Shown here: positions 58,879 to 64,000 of the stretch, one piece after another | How the letters are laid out: each line of letters begins with the position of its first letter | Position numbering within the stretch: position 1 is the first letter of the stretch | Assembly: GCA_000349905.1 (NCBI GenBank) | Contig: KB722736.1 | Coordinates: 1,605,139 to 1,669,138 of the forward strand | DNA length: 64,000 bases | Reading direction: 5' to 3' | Source: Volvariella volvacea V23 | Lineage: Eukaryota > Basidiomycota > Agaricomycetes > Agaricales > Pluteaceae | Translations under genes and position numbers: made by a program | Notes under the pieces: generated by a model | The model's database searches: none | What the model was told of the DNA's origin: nothing | Seen by the model: only the letters and a program-made list of their open reading frames with translations

Positions 58879-61800
58879 TCATGCTTCCAGCATCCTAAAA
58901 ATCTATAAGCAGATCGTCGGTCAGCCACCAATCCAGCATGTTTAAATATGCACGTACCCTAACAGTCCCACTCTTCAAATCGTCTAACCTATAGCTGACC
59001 GAATCCACGCCCTGGACAACAATGAGTAAAATGCGCAACACGAATCGCCAACTGAAACCATACCAGTCCTGTCGGGCCACCAGCCTGATACACCTTGATC
59101 TTTGTCTTCTTCGGCTCCACCTCTCCGACTACGCCAACAACAGCACCATCCGGTCCCGCAGCTGGCCCACTTCCACTTGTCCCAGGAGCGCCAACTATCT
59201 GCGTGTAGCTCTGTATTCCCTTGAACCCTTTCAACTTGGCATCAACGAATTCGACTACATCCCCAGGCATAATCTCTCCCTCCCTCTTCTGCACGTTTGA
59301 TCCTGTTTGCTGGAAGACCAAATACCCGTAATAGGGTGGCAAGAAAGTTGCAGCGTTAGGAACCTCCTTGAGCACGGCTTCAACGAACCCGTGATACGTT
59401 CCATCACCAACAGTCAAAGGTCCTTGAGAAGATGGTGGAGGGTGATGGTGATGCAACGACTTTTTGTTGACGCGCTCGTAAAAGCTACTCGCGACTTCAC
59501 AAACTTGCACGCCCACACGACCCCAAATGACCATCAGATCGTCTGACGACAGTTGCAGACTTTCAGGAGAAAGCGGCTTGGGAGGTTCGCGGACTGAAGT
59601 AGGAGTGCGTGGGCTACGAACGGATAGAGGGTTTGGATCGGGTGGGAGAGTAAGTTCTTGGCCCCCAGAAGGTGATGGCGGGACCTGCATGTGACCCAAG
59701 GGAGGTGCAAGCCAGGAGGATGAGGATACTGATTCGGCATTCGTGACAGACTCCGACAATGATGCATCAGTCCAAGAGAGGCTCAAATCTGGTGTGGCTC
59801 CAAACTCTATGTTGGTGCTGGCAGGCAACTCCCATTGATCCGAAGACGATGAGCCTGAGGTAGTTTGAGATGCTGGTGGAGGGGGTGGGGGTATGGCTCT
59901 TGGGGGAGGTGGCCGATGAGCTGGTCGTGGAGGAGGCGGTGGAGGAACTTCTTCCCCAGCCTGTTCATCTTCCCTTTCCACCTTCTCAAATCCATGTGAA
60001 GGCTCTTCGACCATCACATAATCGGAATGGCCACCCGTTGTCTGACCAGCCTTCCCGCCGATAGATTTGGATCCCGAGAATCCGGCTGGGACGGGCGGAC
60101 GGGCTATAGGAACAGGTGGTCTAGGAGACGCCATTCGGCCTACCGTCGCTGCTGTAGTGGTTGCAGTAGACATTGTGGACGTCCCAGATGCTCGTCTTGG
60201 GCCGGCACGAGGAGGAACAGGCGGGGGAGCTTCCTCGACGTCTTCATACCGAACTTCTTCAATTTCGCTTTCTTCAGCCTCCACTTTGACGCCATCGTCA
60301 GAAGCACTAGGGTGGCTTTCATACTCCGAGTCGTCGTCCTGCTGTTGTGGTACTGGGGGAGGCACGGCTTTTGTAGGAGGTGGAGCTACTTTAGTAGGGG
60401 AAGAAGCGGGTTGACTAGGTTCATCCTTCAAGATGTGGGATTGCTTGGGCAATCCCCCGAGTGGCATCATCCCAATCCTCATACCACCCATCCCTGCAAG
60501 CTTAGCGGCAATCCTCTCTCTCCTTGCCCTCTCATCCTCTTCCTCCGTGGTGGCCTCTTGAGCTGGTTCGTCCGTCGCTTGTGGACCTGCATCGCCATGT
60601 TCGCCGGTAGGCTGCGCCTCCTCAACTAGATCGGGACGTGGACGAGCAGGAGGCCTCGCGAATGATCCAGGAAGGGGTGGTGCCGCACCCAGTCTAATGC
60701 CTCCCAACTTTGCCATTCGTTCAGCAATAGTCTTGCGGTGGCCCTGTTCCTCATCCTCGTTATCCTGCTTAGTTTCAGACGGAACCTGTGCCATGGGCGG
60801 GGAGGTTACGCGGGTTGGTGGAGGTACTGCTGGTACTTCAGGGGAAGATATAGACGCCGCAGTTGGTTCAGATGGTAAAGTATCTTCAACAGCATACTCT
60901 GATGTCGTAGGGGACATATCGGAAGGAATTGGGATAACAGGTCGTTCATGCTCGACTGCTGATGCCCGGCGACTCGGGCTGTGGAAGGAAGGGTCGATAG
61001 GATCTAAGCCATTTTGCCTTGATCAATCCTCGTCTACGGCAAGAATAAAAACACTTACCACCCTCTTCTTCATCCAGCACCTCACGCACAGACGCAGCCG
61101 ACGTAGGAGGAAGAAGCATACCGGACGATGGCTGCCCATGTTTCTCGCTCGTTGGTCGTGCTTGCGAGGGTTCTGCTTCTGCTTCTGCCTCTGGGTCTTC
61201 CTGTGGTTCTGGCTCGAAAACGGCGGGGGGTGGAGGGCGTGCCCGTGGTGGAGGTGGGAGAGACCGCCTAGGTGGCGATATCGTCGGCGCGGGAAGGACA
61301 TGGTGTAGAGCATGATGAGAATTGCCGTCATCGCCATAGTCTTTCTCCTCATCCATCTCCTCATGCCTCGAGTCGGTCTCAACCTCAGGCGGGGGCGGTA
61401 CACCCCTCGACGGCCTCGCAGCCGCCGCCGGAACAGGAGGTGCTTCAGAAGTACCCTCACCATCTTCATCTCGTAGACCATAGACCTGCTCCGCCATAGA
61501 AGCCTTCCTCGTAGCCTCCAACGAGCTCCGGTGAGGAATCGGCAGCGGTATACCCTCCCCATCCGATTCATCCCCATCTCCCTGTGCCTTCCTTCCCAGC
61601 CCACGACCCAACACTCCATCCTTCTGCTGCTGCTCAGCCTGCAGCCTCCGTCTCTTCTCTTCATCAGAAATAGAAAGCAGCGGGCTCTTCGTCGGGAGGA
61701 TCTCTGCGTCGTCTGCATCCTCTACCACCTCAGACTCGGGTTCAGTCGTGAACAGCTTTGAGCCTTCTTCGTCTGCTGGAGCGCCAGACCGAGGAGGCAA

Positions 61801-64000
61801 GACGATGGGGTGAGTGGCAGGTGACCCAGCTACACTTTCCATATCCGCGTGACCCTCGTCTAATACGCGCGATATCATACGGGCTGAGGCAGGGGTGGGA
61901 GCGGTAGGAGGTAGTGGCTTGATCCCGGCCATAGGACTTGACACAGCCGAACCTCCAGGTGTTGGAGGGGCAGGGAATAGCTTGGGGCGAAGGTTGGAAG
62001 GTAGTGAAGGCGGAGGGGATACGGTATCGTCGAGCACAGTCTGTTGCTCAGAGTCGTCCTCGGCTGGCTCATGAGTCGTGGTTTCAGAACTCGACTGGGG
62101 AAGCGACGCTGGTGTAGGCGTAATCGACTCTCGTCGTAACCCTCCACTCAAAGATTCAACCTCCCTCTCCCTCTCATCCTCTCCACCAACTTCATCCACT
62201 TCATCCACTTCGGGCTCCTCGGCGGTCATACTTCGGCTTTCGCGATTTGCTTCCGTGCGAATAGACCGTGGCAAACTTGATCCACCATCACTAGCACTCT
62301 GATGGGAAACGCTCTGGCTCGAGTGCGAAATAGGAGCCGCATCATCGGACGGGGCAGACGCAGATGCAGACGCAGACGGATACACCTCTTCCTGAATCTC
62401 GCTTGCTACTTGCTTCCTATCGCTGACACTAGATTCTAAAAAAACACAAAGGATGGCGAAAACGCCAGAAGAGAAGCACATGAGACACTGATTTACATTT
62501 TGTTATATATCAAAAGAAAGAAAAAAAATGGGAGAGGATCGGAAGGGGAAGGAAGTAGTTAAGAAGATTTACCATCGTCAACCTCTTTCTTTTCACTTGT
62601 CTTTCTGCCTATTTCCTCTTCATCAACGTCACGTTCAGCACGTCCCTTGCTTCCAGCCTGTCCGATAGCTTCTTCGTCCTGCTCGTCGACTTCTTGAACT
62701 GGTTCTGCGGCAGGTCTGGGAGAGATTACACCTGCTGTCTCCTTCGCGCTGATCGTAGAATCAATACTAGACTTCCTTCTCTCAGGAGCAGGTGGAAGTG
62801 GTGGCGAAACAGGTGGCGAGGTAAGGGCAGGGGCAACGCCATCATCATGCGACATAGTTCGACGAGGGGGAGGCGCGAATGGATTAACACCGCCCATCTT
62901 CGCCAGTTTCTCTGCAACGCGTTTACGATGCGCTTCTTCATCTTCATCCTCCTCTGGCTGACGAACAGGCCCAGGTTCCTCATGCTCAACCGCACCGGCG
63001 ACCAACGGGCTTTTCTCTGCCTCAGGTTCGGGATGAGGGGAGGAAGGGCGATCTTCGGCGATGTCCTTCGCGTCTTTGGTTTGCTCAACAGCTTCAGGTT
63101 GGGAAGGGGCTGGTGGTTGCTCTGGTTGGGGAGCCGTGGCTGGTTCATCGGGCGACTCGGCCTTGGTGTCCTCGCCAGCTGCCTCTTCTTTGAGGGCTAG
63201 CTTAGAAACTCCCTCACCAAGTTCTGCTACCTCTGCAGCGGCAGGCGTCTCCTCGGCCTCAGGAGCCTTAGGTTCTTCACTTGGAGCTGGGGCCGCCTGC
63301 TCTTCCTCAGCCGGAGCAGTGGGCAATGCCCGGGCAGGCTTCTTCCTGGGAGGCGCTGCACGTCTTGGAACAGCTGGGACTGGCATAGAGGCTGGTGCGC
63401 GAGCTGCAGATACCGATTCCGATGATTCTGAAGCAGGCGTAGCGTCCTTTGGTTGTTCCGACGGGACTTCTGGAATATTATTCTAGTTAACAGTGTGACA
63501 AACTGAATAACAGATAGTCTTACCTGTTTGAATATCATGAGGCTCTGTTTCTTCATCCTTAGGCGGAGATGCCTCCTTCGCTGGTTGGGGTGGTGGAGGC
63601 GATTTAGGCAAATCAGGCTTCTTCGGTACGCCCGGCTTGGCCCCGAAAACGGGTGGAGCCATTCCAATCCTCGCACCGCCCAATCGCGCCATCCTAGCAG
63701 CAAGCGCAGCGCGTCGCTGCCTCTCCTCTTCTTCAGGATCAACTTCAGCCTTCTCAGCCTCCGCCTCTCCTTCCCCACTTTCCTTTGTGCCCGGCTCATC
63801 CCCGTGGCCCTCCGCTTCCTCTTCATTCCTCTCGACACCCGGCTTCTCGTGATCCCCTTCCGATGTCGAAGATCGCAAAAGAGCAGGAGGAATCGCAAGC
63901 GGCTTGATGGGCCGAATCTCGCTCGCAGAACCAGCGTCCGGCGTCGATGTCTCACTATCCTTCTCTTGCGATGATGAATCTCTTCTCGGTGGCGAACTTG
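58879..64000 (-). CDS. Bbc1/Mti1-like cortical actin-patch protein (5' part outside window)
   Basis: The minus-strand gene runs off the right edge, so the expected N-terminal SH3 domain is not in the window. What is here is a long disordered, Pro/Glu-rich region with at least four copies of a motif like RRxxIAxRMAKLGGxRIG (for example RKTIAERMAKLGGIRLG near 60720, RERIAAKLAGMGGMRIG near 60490, RKRVAEKLAKMGG near 62910, RAALAARMARLGGARIG near 63690). Several polyproline SH3-binding tracts are also present. It ends in the Bbc1 C-terminal beta-barrel-like domain: DDLMVIWGRVGVQVCEVASS, GDGTYHGFVEAVLKEVPNAA, YYGYLVFQQTGSNVQKREGE, GDVVEFVDAKLKGFKG, then DSVSYRLDDLKSGTVR. I place the stop at 58879 because the last intron joins GTVR to MLEA and a stop; the alternative acceptor reads slightly further. 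Bbc1 restrains Las17/WASP and myosin-I driven actin assembly at endocytic sites. Confidence 0.85.

Noticed and set aside
58895..58990. Minus-strand read-through ending DWWLTDDLLIDF as the C-terminus of the Bbc1-like protein.
   Set aside because: That stretch has strong intron signals (GTACGT donor, TTTTTAG acceptor), and splicing gives the shorter MLEA ending after GTVR.
60027..61308. Long plus-strand frames opposite the Bbc1-like gene (60027-60629, 60697-61308).
   Set aside because: They mirror Pro/Glu-rich coding sequence; the minus-strand frame carries the repeated motif and the conserved C-terminal domain.

Overview
This window looks like nuclear DNA of a filamentous basidiomycete, most likely an Agaricomycete. 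The evidence is dense short introns (mostly 40-85 nt, GT-AG), a fungal Zn(II)2Cys6 regulator, a Ste7/Fuz7-type MAPKK relative, an EXG-type GH5_9 glucanase, a Bbc1/Mti1-type cortical actin protein, STAND/NACHT proteins of the Agaricomycete type and a Dal5-type permease. I could not fix the genus from sequence alone; a Rhizoctonia/Ceratobasidium-like origin is only a guess. No rRNA, tRNA, CRISPR array or intact transposon was recognised. Exon joins quoted here were worked out by hand from reading frame and splice consensus.

Layout from left to right: a MAPKK-like pseudokinase (449-1949, +); an RRM plus YTH RNA-binding protein (3790-7516, +); a Dal5-family MFS permease (7898-10413, -); an unrecognised coding-like patch (about 11047-11480, -); a membrane-anchored exo-beta-1,3-glucanase (11805-16538, -); a viperin-like radical SAM enzyme (18160-19258, +); KIN17 (19690-21177, -); a PTDSS-type phosphatidylserine synthase (22886-25023, -); a Zn2Cys6 transcription factor (27143-28753, +); TANGO2/NRDE (28987-30137, -) divergent from ARP6 (30661-32511, +). 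Next come about 6.7 kb with no confident gene, holding what looks like a decayed phosphatidylserine synthase fragment near 36.8 kb. Then an importin-7/8 (Nmd5/Sxm1) type karyopherin (39207-44337, -); a large low-complexity RING protein (45350-49696, +); a head-to-head pair of NACHT-like STAND NTPases (about 50135-53827, - and 54138-55887, +); a polytopic membrane protein (56083-57548, -); and the 3' part of a Bbc1/Mti1-like gene (58879 to beyond 64000, -).

Most genes are single-copy housekeeping loci and do not form an obvious pathway cluster. The parts most worth attention are the fungal viperin homologue (predicted antiviral-nucleotide synthase), the divergent STAND pair with eroded Walker B regions, the MAPKK paralogue that has lost its glycine loop and DFG aspartate, and the YTH domain carrying a roughly 270-residue internal insertion.
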